Assembly (NCBI GenBank): GCA_003342895.1 | Contig: PTFA01000112.1 | Span: 110,791-174,790, forward strand | Reading direction: 5' to 3' | Length of the DNA: 64,000 nucleotides | Origin: Casuarius casuarius | Taxonomy: Eukaryota > Chordata > Aves > Casuariiformes > Casuariidae | Shown here: one piece after another, positions 10,301-22,700 of the stretch | Layout: the number at the start of each line of letters is the position of its first letter | How positions within the stretch are numbered: the first letter of the stretch is position 1 | Notes under the pieces: generated by a model | What the model was told of the DNA's origin: nothing | The model's database searches: none | The model's input: only the letters and a program-made list of their open reading frames with translations | Translations under genes and position numbers: made by a program

Positions 10301-10727
10301 AACGCATTTCCGTGCGCAAGGGAAAAGCCTCAGCCCGCAGCAGCCCCGGGGGGAGCGGCGGGAGAGCAGCCGTCGGCAGGCGGCTGGGGCCCGTCGCTGA
10401 TGCTCTCGCCCCCGGCTGCCAGCTTGGGGACACCAGCGGCGACGGAGATGGCAAACGCAGCGTCCACGCCGGCCGCCACACGGGACCCCCCCATGCACCC
10501 CGGCAGCCCTCCCGCGGCAGCGCTCGGGGCTGCTCAGGGCTGGAGGGACGCGCCAGGGGCCACGCACGCCGTGGGGCCACCACGAGACGTGGGCGCAGAA
10601 GCTGAGCCCCGTCCGCGCACTCGCCGCAGCCCCACACGCGAGGGCCCGGACCCCCACGCGCCCGGGCCACCCACTGCCCTGGGGGACGCGGCCTGGACGC
10701 TAGCGCAGCTGCTGAAGCCAGACTGAT

Positions 10728-10733
10728 TTTATT
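10728..10733 (-). terminator. Poly(A) signal AATAAA (minus strand), probable SLC25A1 3' end
   Basis: TTTATT on the plus strand reads AATAAA on the minus strand, in an AT-rich spot within GC-rich DNA. It is the first canonical minus-strand signal I found downstream of the SLC25A1 stop, 1.2 kb away. An AATAAA on the opposite strand at 10755-10760 has no plus-strand gene to serve. Confidence 0.55.
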
Positions 10734-11932
10734 CAAGTTGCAAATGTAAAACAGAATAAAAAAACCAAAACAACCTTCACTGGCTTAAGAGGAGAAAGCC
10801 CCAAAGTACATGTTCTCCCAGGCTTTCTCGTCTCCCCCTCCGCCCTGCCCTACGCTAGTGTTAAGGCTGCATTTGTTACTGACAGCAGAGTAAAGAAACA
10901 GAAGATCCAGCCCCAGGTCCCCGCTCGCAGCGCCGCCTCCTCCCGCCGCGGGACGTTTTGGCACCAGCGCGGACGGGGGAGCTCCCAGCGCGGGGCACCG
11001 GCAGGGTGCCGGCCCCCCAACCGCAGCACGTTACCGGGTCGGCACAAGGCTCTGCAAGCTGCCGGCGCTGCGGCGGGGGCAGCAGGAGAGCGGGGGCGGC
11101 GGGCAGGGAATGTGCAGAAGGAAGGGGGGGGCGGAGGACGGGCTGCAGCCCGGGGCGCCCCGGGCCCAAGTCTGAGCCGCCCGTGTCTCTCGTGCGGTGC
11201 CACTGTAAACAGCGGGCGCTGCGGTGGCCCGGCTGGCGCTGAGCTCACCCCAAACCCATCCCCTCAGGAAGGAAAATTAAGGAGGACCCACGCAATTTTG
11301 GGCAGCGTCTGCTCGGGGAGGGGGGCCGAGGCACCTCCCGGCTGCAGCTGAGCACGGCCCGGCCGGGGAGAGCCCCGGCCCCACGGCAGCTGCACCCCAA
11401 GGCGTCCGCGGTGCCGGCGCAGCGGGGGGAGGAGGTCCGGCTGCCCCACAAACACGGGTCCCGGCGCAGCAGGGAGCTCTGCTCCAGGGCGAACCCTCGC
11501 CGCGAGCTCCTCGCTGCCGGGGACCGCGGGCGCTGCAGGGCCCCCGGACGCCTCGCCCTCGACAGCTGGGTCTCGCGAAGCCGGGAGAGGCAGCGCCAGG
11601 CTCAGCCTGCCCGGGGCGGCGGGGCTGGCGCGTCCTCGGGGCAGCGCCGGGCGAGGGCAGGCCCGGCCGCCGGGGCGCTCGCAGACAGCTCCTCCTCCCT
11701 CCCCGCTCATTTTATCACACAACTAATAATTTAAACGGCTGCACAGCTCCTTCCTATAAATAAGGTCATCGGGTTTGCGAGGGGAGGGCGGGAGGGGCCC
11801 GCGCGCGCTGGGAGACTTGGACCCGCGGCAGCGCCTGGGGGAAGGTCCGAGCGGTTCCTCCGGGGTTGGTCATCTTTCTCCAGCTGCTGCCTGGCGGCGG
11901 CGACAGCACGGCCGCCCCGGCCCGCGCCGGGC
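10734..11932 (-). other. SLC25A1: Presumed SLC25A1 3' UTR
   Basis: This stretch lies between the SLC25A1 stop codon and the minus-strand AATAAA at 10728. No coding exon or repeat was recognised on either strand. Assignment as 3' UTR rests only on position. Confidence 0.4.
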
Positions 11933-14900
11933 TCAGTCAGTTTTCCACACCTTGTTGAGTAACTTGACCACTTCGTCGTAGATGACGAAGACGATGGCCA
12001 CGTCGAGGCAGACGCGGCCCAGGCGAGGCACGGTGCCCTTGTAGAACCTGCCGGGGGAGGCGGCGGTGAGCCAAGGGGGACGGCGCCGCACGGCCGTGCC
12101 CTGCTCCCTCCTCCCGCCGGGACAGCGGGACAGGAGCCACGGGGGACCCGGGCACTGCACCGCCTCCCGGAGCTGTGCCCATCCACATGGGCGCAGGGCG
12201 GGCGCAGGGCAGGCGCAGGGGCCCGCTGAGCCCTGCTGGCTGCCTGGGGTGGGGGTCCCTGGCCCCCCTCCTCGGAGCAGCCATCGGTGCCCCAGGGACA
12301 AGGCAGAAGCGGCAACGTGCCCGTGGTCCCTTCCCGGCCATTCCTCCCTGCCCCCACTTGTCCTCCCGCACCCAGACCTCACCCCACACGCTCCCCTCGC
12401 CCCCGCAGCCTCCCAAGCCTGGGGCCGCCCCGCTCCCACCCCCCTGGGCACCGGCTGCGAGCACTTACGCCAGGGGCCCTTCGTGCTTCATGATCTGGTA
12501 GGCACAGTCCCAGGTGCTCTTGTACTTGTGTGCTTCGAGCCCCTGCCGGGAGGAAGAGGAAGGGTCAGAGACTCAGAGCCGGGCAGCGCCCAGGATGGAT
12601 TTGGGGAGAGACACAGGGAGCTGGAGGTTAAGCGGGAGGAACTGATCCTGTCTGCCGCTTTGGGCCACTGACCCCGGCAGGGACATACTTCACGTCTGTG
12701 TGAGCACCTGCCAAAGGCACAGACACTGCCACTTGGACTGAACCATTTCACAGCACCATGTGCGTCCTCCAGGCCAAAAAGGACAGAGCCTGCTGCTGCG
12801 GGACTCGGAAAACGCAGAGTCCTTGCCCAGTTCTCCCACGGCTTCGGGAGCCGGCCCCAGGGGCTGCGTGACCCAGAGCAGCAAGCGATTCAGCCACGCC
12901 AAGCGCAGAGGGGGCCCGAGCACTGCAGCGGAGGCATCATCTGCCGAGCTTCAGGCAGGGGCTGCTCTGGGTGCAGCCCTCGGGAGCCGGCAGGGTCAGC
13001 CACAGCCCCAGAAAAGCACTTTGGGGCTCAAACCTCTCCCTTTCCCCCCCAGCTAAACACCCCGGAGGAGGGGGGGGAGCAGGAGGTGACAGGGCTCCCT
13101 CGTCACTGGTGCTGTACCTGCATCCTGGTTTTCACCACGTCCAAGGGGGTGTTGCCAAAGACGCTTGCAGCTCCTGCAATGGCTCCGAAGACCCCTGTGA
13201 CGAAGGGGTTGATGACCTTGTTGGGATCATCCCCTGGAAAAGAGGAGAGAGTAACAAGGAGGGTAAGGCAAGGAGTGAGGGCAGAGCACACGCACGAGGA
13301 GACACAACGACAAGCGTGGCAGAAGTGATGGAGCCCAGGAGGCGGGTCCCCGAGTTTCGCTGGCTCGTGGGCAGGGTTAGTGCTGTGCAGCAAGCAGCAG
13401 CCCCAGCGTGTCTGGAGGGACAGGAAGGAGCAAGGAAACGCCGGGAGAGCAGGCACTGGCTGCTGGAGGCCAGAAGACATTTGCAGAAGGAGCCGGGCAA
13501 GCAGCAACCCTGGGTGGGCAGAGCGGGGAGCGGGAGGTGAGCACCATCTGGCAGCACCAGCCCTGGAGAGCTGAGGACCTGGTGGTGCCAGAGCCCCACG
13601 CAGCGTTCGGGGGGTGCAGGAGGGTGGTGCTCCAGCTGGGAGCCCCAGCACCGGGCCAGCTCAGCCCTGCGAGCTGGGGGCACCCCTTCCCCTGGCCTTT
13701 ATCTTCCTCCCCTTTGCAAAAGGCCAAGGAGGGAGGATGCTTTGGGGGAAACTCCAACCGCATCTCCCGCAGGTGGGCTCAGGGAGCTGCTGGCACAGCT
13801 GGGGCGGCCCGGGGGAGGCAGGGCTGGGGGGACGGAGGCTCAGTACCTTTGTACCAGTTCTTGAGGGACGTCATGACGAAGAAACGAATGGCCTGGTTCG
13901 ATCCTTGCTTGAGGACGGTCGCAGTTAAGCCCTGGTAGGTCCCCTTTAGCCCTGCAGCAAGGGACAGTGTTGGAGGGGAGCCCCAGCCTCGTTCTAACCA
14001 CCACCCCGGCACCCCGCTCCGAAGGGGTCCCACGCGGCACCGCCACGTCCTCGGACAGACACGGATCCTCCCCGTCAGCCTCCCCGCGCTGCCAGGCCAC
14101 CCACGAGCTGGGGGAGCCCTGCTGAAGCAGGGAGAGCCTCGCACCGCGGGGCTGCTGCTTCGGAGGTGGCTCCCAGCCCCGGTGGCGAGGGAGCAGGTCC
14201 CAGCCCACGCCCCGTCACCTGGCCCCGGCTCCATCCCCGCGGCACGGGGGTGCCCAGGGGCCCTGCTCCCCGGGGACTCACCCTGTTCCCGAACGATCTC
14301 CCTCACGCCGTGGAAGAAGCCGCGGTACTTCGGCTGAGGGGAGCACTGGTCATGGATAAACTTCACCTGCGGGGAGAAAAGACATTTGTCCCAGCTGAGG
14401 CAAGGGAACTGTCTCTGAACTGAAGGGGCTGCCGGCCACCTCTCGCTTTGCTCCGAAGACAGTGCTAAAACCGGAGCTGAGCCGCGTGGCCGGGCGGCAC
14501 CGAGCGAGGCGGTGTGGGGAAGCCTGTGCCCCCGACCAGCAGCATGTTTTGCTGAGTGAAAGCTGGAGAACTGGAAACAGAGGCTGCAGGGATCACGTCC
14601 ACGCGTGAATCCGGAGCAGGGGCACGGGAAGGAAGGAGACAACCTGAGCGTGTGGCGGGGCCGGCTGAGAGCAGGCAGGCCTGGGCAGGCTGAGCCAGCG
14701 CCGGGGACACACCGCGGGGAGGAGAGGCTTCAGTGTGGGTCACTGCATCTATCTCAGCAAGCGTTTTAGTGTTAAAACTGGTGATGGCTCCTGAGCAAAG
14801 CCCAGAGGGATTCCTCCTCTGGGAGCAAGATGCCAAGGAGGGGGCAATGGCTCCGGGGTCTGATCTCTCTGTTTTACCTTCCAAATTCAGGTCTTCCCTT

Positions 14901-16785
14901 AGGAAACCAAGCAGGCAGAGCAAACCCACGCCTCCCCTCATGTCTCTGGAGATCCACCACGGGGGGGCACCCGAACCCAGAGGATCTCCAGCTCCACCTC
15001 ACTCCAGCTCCATCCAGCCCCAGGCTGGTTTCTCCATGCTCAGGTGGGAGAAACGCCAGAGCAGCATCAAGGTGCTCCCTCCCGAAACAGGACCCCTCCG
15101 GCTCCCCGGCCAACACAGCCAGCTGCTGCTGAGGGGGCACCTTCCCCCGGCCCAGGACAGCTGGCCTCGCCTCCTACCTTTATGGTCTCCATGGGACACA
15201 CCACCACCACGGCCTCGGCCACGCCGGCGCCCAGCCCGCAGACGAGGCCCCGCGTGCTGTCCAGCTTGCCCTGCTCGTCTCTCATCTGGTTGCTGAGGAA
15301 CTCGAACACGCCGAACCTGCGGAGGAGGCCGCAGTGCCAACCCCGAAGGCGCGCGGGCATGGGGTGGCACCCCAGGGGGTGGTGACACACTTCTCCGAGC
15401 CGGTGGCCGCCTTTGCCTCCGTGCGGACAGGGCACTCGGGCCGTCATGAGCAGCAGCCCCGCAGAGCTCATGCGCCGAGCGAAAGGAGGGGGCCAAATCA
15501 GCCCAGCGCCAGCGAGCAAGGGGAAGGCGATGCCAAGGGCCAGGCGGAGGCATGGCCGATGACCTGCCTCGTGTCCTGCAGGCAGCTCCCAGCGCCCCGG
15601 CTCAGGGGCTCGCCGCCGGGAGCTGCTGGCCGTGCGTTATTACGGGGACGGCAGGGCTGCTCTCGCTGGGTCCAGCAGCCGCCCATCCTGACTCACCACC
15701 ACGTGAGAGGACAAACCCCGATCCACAAATATTCCTCCACCACCGCCCGGAAAAAACCCATCGCATGGTGACGGGGCTGAGGGAGGGCCAGGATGACTCG
15801 CTTCCCTGCAAGGTGGCCCATGCGGCCGGGCGCCCTCACCCCGCTGCCTCCCCGGGAGCCAGGGCTTCCCACGGACACTGCCCTGAAAAGCAGCCAGCTC
15901 CGACGAGGAGCAGCTCAGGGTGCTGGGGCCAAACCTACCCCCCTTCAGCAGGTCTGAAACCACTGGTGACTGCTGCCTGGGGTCCCCCTCTGCTTCTCAG
16001 GGCTCCCCCCGGCAGCAGCACCCCACGCGGCAGGCACAGGGGGTGCCCGGACAGATCCTGCTCTGTCCCCCCACGTGGGACGCACCCGCGGCAGGACTGG
16101 CAGGGCCACAGCCTGCTGCATAGAGCAGCCTTCAGCATCGGCAACCCGCTTCCCGGGCAGGACGGACACCTACCACGCAGGGGACACCTACCTCACGGCG
16201 GCCTTTGGGATGGAGCCGTACACCAGCGAGCTGAGCCCCCGGTACAGCCCGCGAACCCCATGGTCACGGACAGTCTGCTTCACACAGTCAGCTGCAGCAG
16301 AGCACACGAGCAGAGGCGTCACCCGACCACCCCAAAACCATCCAGGCACTCACCGTCCCCCCGGCCGGCTGCGAGACCGCAGAGAGGCATGTCCCATCCT
16401 GCTGGCTCCGTCCCACATCCCTGGAGAGCCTCCGGATCCTGCAGACCGGCTCAGGCAGGGCTGCCACGCCGGCGCAGGCCAGGAGGTGCCGGCCACGCAG
16501 CACCCTTGCTGACCCTGCGTGTCCCGCGTTGCACAAGGGCCAGGCTCGCCCCGGGCCGCGCTCGCGCAGTGCCAGACCTCAACGTCCGGCTGCCGGCGGG
16601 GAGCGAGGTGTTGGTGCTGGTGGCCCCCCCGGGGCAGATACGCCCCACCNGAACGCGCCGCCGGGCTCTGCACTCACCGATGCCCTTGTAGCGGGGTGGG
16701 TGGGCTTTTTCATCCAGCTGCAGCTGCGTCTTCACATACTCTGTGGGGAATGTAATGCAGATCTCGATGCCCCCCGCGAGGCCAC
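11933..16785 (-). CDS. SLC25A1: SLC25A1, mitochondrial tricarboxylate (citrate) carrier; exons 2 to terminal, first exon not found
   Basis: The protein exchanges matrix citrate for cytosolic malate across the inner mitochondrial membrane and feeds fatty-acid and sterol synthesis. Minus-strand exons with GT-AG sites are 16785-16678, 16291-16192, 15316-15178, 14366-14282, 13951-13847, 13233-13118, 12542-12469 and 12047-11933 (stop 11933-11935). They total 842 nt, so about 94 nt are missing for a 311-residue protein. Three mitochondrial carrier signatures are intact: [16 protein letters not shown] at an exon junction, and [10 protein letters not shown]. The C-terminus [19 protein letters not shown]...NKVWKTD is essentially identical to mammalian SLC25A1. 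All exons stay in frame. The first coding exon (leader ending near LTHPGKAILAG in mammals) was not found in visible sequence and may lie in the gap at 27449-28043. Confidence 0.96.
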
Positions 16786-19700
16786 CTGGAAGAGAGAGCA
16801 GGGGATACACGGGGCCCGGAGCGCGGCCGGCGCCGGCCCCAGCACCCAGCCTGGTGCGTGGCCAGCCTGGACGGACAGACTGCAGCTCTCTAGCCCCCGG
16901 GAAGGGCCAGGCCTCCGCGAGCACTTAGCAAACGAGTCTTTTGCTTTGGCAGCCACTCATTTCGGTGCTCTCAGAAGCAACTGCTCCTTCACCGACTGGT
17001 GTCTTCTGTGCAGACGTCCTCTCGGTTGTGGCGAAGGGGCCTGCGATGGCCGGCGTGCTCAAGGCCGCCCCGCGCCACTGCTCTCACGTGGAGCACACCA
17101 CGAGCAGGACGTTGGTATTTCTGGCCATGGGCCCAAGCCCTCAGTAGCGCAGTTTGGTGGCTGCAGGGACTGTGCCTGCCTGGGAGGGTATGGACGGACC
17201 AGGCAAGGTCAGACAGAGGGACACAAACTCATGCCGTGCTGCGGGCAGATGCCGGCCGGGGAGCAGGAGCTCCTGGGTTGGGGTTGGTGCGGCAACAGCA
17301 CCTGCAACTCACTGCACCTTCCCCTGCGTCCCCCGAGGGGAGAACGACGACCCTTTCACTGCAGAGCTGGGGGAAATGCTGCGGGAGGATGCTGGAGACC
17401 TCCGGAGGGGTCGGATAAGCGACAAGCGATGGAAGAGACGGCTCCAACGCTCCTCCACCCCGGCACACCTGCCAGGCACTGCTCTGGCTGCTCCCACGCA
17501 TCCCTCTCTCCTGCCCCGGGCGCAGCACCTCCTCCTCGGCCCCGGCTCTCCAACACCTCCGTGTTGCACTGCAGCAGCAATGTCACGCTCCCGGCCCCGC
17601 TCTGCCTTTAGCCCGCGGGCCGCAGCCCTGCTCCTTGCACCAGCTGCTCCCGGCACCCTGCGCTGCCCGCTCTCCCTCCGCCCCGGGGCTCGCTGCGACA
17701 CCGAGGGACGTCAGAGCATCCGACGGGTCACGCACACACCTCCCACCCCCCAAATCCTGTCCCTATTGCAATGCACAACACTCACTCCAAATTCAGCAGC
17801 ACTTGCCCCACACCTGAGGGCAGCACGGGGCCCACATGAGCAGGACGGCACAGCCCCCCCGCGCCCCAGGGCAGCGGGACCTGCCCACGCTCGGCTCCGG
17901 CAGCCCGGCGGGAGCCCATTTGCAGACCCCCTGCTCCAGCAGATGCATAATTACAATCAGTCCCATCCCGCGCCCTGCAAGGGCCCGCGCGCACGCACGC
18001 GGCGGAGGCTGCTGGGCGCTGATTGAAGACGCTCCCTCCACCCGTTACAGCTCAAGATGCTGCTAGCAGCCGCACAGCTAGTGCTTTCGGCTCGAGGTGT
18101 TTTGGCTGCTTTCTGCACACTCGAAGCTCTGGAGAGGAGCGGCAGCTCTGCACTGCTGCGCCGGCCCCGGCTGCTCGCGCAGGCCGATCTCTGCCTGTGG
18201 CATCCTGAGGACGCGGTGTCAGGTTTAACCCTGACTTTGCTGCACGCTGCCACCTTGCATCTGGCAAAACCACTTCTCCCAAGCGTGACTCACGCTGAAA
18301 TTGCTGCAAAAGATCAGGAGAGGAAGAGGGGGAAAAAATAGCGCCTTTCATAACGGCCTGTGGGCAGCTGCATCAGAGGAAAAAGCATGTAAAGTATTCG
18401 CTTTGGATGAGCTGCCACCCAGCACCCCCCGCGCGACAGCGAGCCCTGCCCCGAGGCCCCGGGCAGCCGCGGCTTCCGCCTCCGCACAGAGCCTTCCTCG
18501 CCGCGCTCCTCATCCCTCTCCCGCAAGTCACCTCCCATCCCCGTGGTCGCCGGCGCAGGAGGCGCTCCAGCCGCGCGGGGGACGCGGCCAGCCCTGCCAC
18601 GAGCTACCCGACGGAGCAAAACCCGCCCGCGGCTGGGAAGCCAGGGCAGCCGGGGGCTCGTCCCAGCCTGCGCGGCCGGGCGCAGCTTATCAGCAGGCGC
18701 CCAAGCGCCCCGCGAGGAAGACCGATAGCGGCCCCGGCAGCCAGGCCGCGGCTGCGCGGGCGATTAGCGGCAGGCAACGGGCCCGGGGATCCCAGGAAGG
18801 CGCTGCCGCTCTGAGGCCAGCCAGGGCCTGCCCTTGGGGCGCCCAGCACCCAGCGTGGCCCCAGCGCCACGGCCGGACACCGAGCGCCCTGCGCGGCTCC
18901 CACGCGGGACGCCGGCCCGTGCTGGCCCCAGGCCTTTGGGCAAAATTAGCGGGCGTTTCTAAAAGCGCAGCTCTCCAAGCGCCAGCTGCTCGTGGACGTC
19001 CCCAATGGGCAGGCAGCCATCACGCGGCACCGGTTTTTCCTGATCCCAGGAAAATCGCGGGTCTGCCCTTCTGAAGGAAAGCATCCTCACTGCGCTCCCT
19101 CCTGAGCTGGCTGGGACTTACCTCAACGCAGCCTCACCGTGCTTTTTCCCCACACACAAAAACAAGCGGCCTCGTCCTCCCGAGACGCCAGCCTCTCCTG
19201 GGAGGGGGCAGCGGGCAGGCGCTCGGCAGGAGCAGCAGCATCCTCCGGACGGGGGCAACGGAGGGCTCTTCTCCCCGCTGCTACGCGCCAGCTGCGCGAC
19301 CTGCCCCCGCGCAAACGCCCCAGGCGCTGCCAAGGGCACTTCAACCCCTTCTCCTACACCGCAATCTTCCCGCCTCGAATGCTCTAAGAGCCATAAATGA
19401 TCCGTTCCCGCTCTGTGCTGCTGCTCCCTCCCTGCGGTGACGTTAAAACGCCAGCCGCGGGGCAGAGCAACAGCAGCGGCAGCTCCCCAGGCCCCCGGGC
19501 CGCCCGCTTTTAACCGTTTCCCCCGGGTCTCCCGCACCGCCGACGCTCGCTGTGCTCCTGCTGCTCATCCACCACGGGGACGATCCGCGTGGTTGTCGCC
19601 GGCCGGGTGCTGGTGCAGCCACCCGTGCCAACGCGGGGCTGCTGCCCCGGGGGACGAGCTGCTCTGCTCCTGCACCGCGTAACCGAGCAGCACCTCCAGG

Positions 19701-22700
19701 CCCCCGAAGGGACCCGGGGCCAGGCTACGGCCCGGGCAGACGCTCCAGCCTGTCTGCGTTACGCACCAAAGCTCGGGGGCCGGAGCACGGCACGCGGCCC
19801 CTTTGGAAACGGCACGCGGCACCTCCCTCCGTCGCTGCTGGCCGCAACTCCCGCGCAAAGCACGCCGGGCTGCCCGCAGCTCCCGGCCCGGCGGGGCCGT
19901 GCCGCGTCCCCGAGCGCGGAGGCCAGGCTGCTGCTCCTCCCCGCGCTCCTGCCGGCACCAGCTGCTGACCCGGCACCTCCCGGGGCCGAGCGTCGGGGAA
20001 AACATCTGAAACGCAAACACAAGTGCGGGGGGGAAAACAGCACCTGAGGCCGAGGCAGGCCAAGGGAACGGCCGAGGCGATGTCGGGAGCGGGATGCTGG
20101 CCACGGGCCCCGCGGCCGCCCACCTGCAACGCATCCACAGCTCCAGCACATCGTCTCGGCAGCCACACGGGACGAGGACGTTTGTCCGTCCGTGGGGCAG
20201 AAGTAGGGATGCGCTGCTCTGCGCCCTTGGGCAACGCCGTGTCCGCAGGGTCCTGGAGGACCAGGGCGCGCGGGAGCACCAGGCAGGCGCCCAGCCTGCA
20301 CGGCGGGTCCAACCCAGGGCATCAGACGAGTCCCTCATCGCGAGCAGCACGCTGGGTGCCGGGAGCCCACGGTGCACGCGTGGGGCCGACCACGCCGCCA
20401 GCTCCTATCACAGCTCTCCTATCCACCGTTGCCTGCCAGCATGCAGCAGCCACCCCCAGACTCCAACAGGGAGCTGGATGCAAAAATCTCCCCCTCCCGC
20501 AGTCACCCGAGGGAGCGGCTGCCTGCGGGGACGCGCCGCTCCGGCACCCTGCGGCAAACCCCATTCCCGCAGGGGAGACCGGTGGCACCGAGCAGCGGGA
20601 GCAGGCTGGCCCCAGCGGCAGCAGTGCCCTCCTGGCCTGGGAGCTCCTGCCGCTGCTCCGCGGCTCCCGGGAACCGGGCGGGCAGAGACGACGCGCTCCC
20701 GCGGACGCTCACGCGCAAAGGAACTAGAGGAGGATCCGTCCCTGGCCCTGCCTGGGGACATGTGCCGCTCGCAGTGCCAGCTCCCCCCCCCGCCCCGGAT
20801 GTTGCTCAGCATGTTCTGGCAGTGGCAGGGCCAGGCCCCAAATCCCACGGGAAGGGGCCCCGAGCAGGGACTCGAGAGGCAGCTTGCGACTTTGGGCAAT
20901 TTTCTCCTCTCTTTTCCTCTCCCTGCAGACACAGGGCAGCACAAGCCACCCTACATCCAGCCCCTTCCCCCTGGAACAGAGACCGATCAAAGGTGCTTCC
21001 CTCCCCTCTCAGCTCCCTATGCCTTTTTATTCCAACAAAAACCTACTTCCATGCAAATAAATTGCTCCATTCCCTACAAGCCAGCTGAGCACTGGCTCTT
21101 TGCAACGCGCCTGCCTTGCCAGGGGTGCAGAGGGCTTTGCAACCTGTTTACCCGGACTTTAGCCGACAGCTTTAGTTCTTGCAACACTGCAGAGTCAGCA
21201 TGAGCCGCCAACACTAATCACTTAGGAGGTGAAAGAGCAAGAGAGACAGTGAAGGCACAGCCTGGACTCGGAGCCAAGGCTCGCAGCTATTAGCTGGATG
21301 CAGTGGAGCCAAAGGAGAGAGGGCGTCCTTCAGCAAAGGTCACGCTCTCCCGCTCTGCCAGCCTCGGAGAGAGGGTGTCTCTCGCGGGGGGGCCTTCGCT
21401 CTTCCCCAGCGAAGCGCTCCCCGGCCAGGGACTCGCTCCCTGCGTGCAGCGAGCCCGCAAGCATCTCGGCTGCGAACAGCCAGCCTGGCTCTGCAGAAGC
21501 AGCCGGGAAGGGAGAGCAGGGAAAAATATGCGTTTGTCAAAAAACAACTGCCTTTGTTTTCCCAGAATAGGTTTCAGTCCCTCTGCGGGCAGGCCAGGAG
21601 TCACCCGGGGACACGGCCGCAGCTCCGGGCGCTGCTCCCGAGAGCTGGCAGGAGGGAGCAGAGGGATGGGGCTTCGGGCACGGCGCGAGGGCACCGGCCC
21701 CGCGAGCCCCCCGCAGCGTACGACAGCACAAGCACAAGCAGACGTTTCACGAGGATCTCGCCGTGCCCAGCCGGCGCCTCCGCGCACACAAAGCCCGTCT
21801 GTGCGCAGCTTGTCGGCAGCCCTGGGGACGCCACCCGTCGCCCTCTGCCCAGGCACCCCGACGCGGGTCCCCGGCTCGGGCTGCAGGACGGTGCCAAGGG
21901 CGAGACGGGCGCCAGGGGCATCTGGGCGAGATGAGCAGAGCCCAGAGCAGAGCCCAGCACCGCCCCGAGGACCAGCACAAACCGAACGGCCGTGGCTGGA
22001 AGAACCCCCTGGCATGGTACCCCCATACAAAACCCCTGTTAGCATCCATCATCCTCCTTTTGGGAGCACCACAAGCTCCCACCAGGAACAGGAGGGTGCC
22101 ACGGCCCTCTGCACCTGCAGGTGTCCTGCGTCGGTCCTGCCGGGCACCTTCCCTCCTCCCAGCCGAGCCGAGCCGAGCGGCCCAGCCTCCAGACTAGCTA
22201 CACGGAGCTGCAGCGTAGCGCCCAGCAGCCCGCCTGCCTCGTGCACGCCGCGCTGACGGCTCCTGCCCTCCCGAGGGTACTTTGCACCTTTCCCTGTTAG
22301 CCAGGGCATCCTTCAGAGCCGAAAAAAACAGACCAAAGTCCATCAGGGTGCTCAGAGTCAGGGAGTCAGAAATACCCATTTCCAGCTCGCTGCTGCTCTC
22401 TGCGCTCCGTCCCCTACCCCAAAGTCCACCCTGTGCCGGCCCCTCTCCCCGCTGCAGAGCAATCAGGGCAGATTGCTCCTCTCGGGTCCACCAGCGCCAG
22501 CNGCGCTGCACTTGAGCCATCACCACTTAGTGTAATTAAGCTAAACAGTGGAGAATGAATTAAGCTAAGCAGCAGAGAAATCGCACCATTTCTCCAGCAG
22601 TGAAACTGGTTTAACAGGCTTCTGCCCTGCCTGCCCCCTTCCTCCTGCCGCCGCAATCCTCTGCGGGCCGTGTTGTGAAACGGGACCAGGGAAGGAGCCG

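Noticed and set aside
10749..10765. Plus-strand AATAAA followed by an A-rich run
   Set aside because: No plus-strand gene ends here; the nearby minus-strand AATAAA fits SLC25A1 better.
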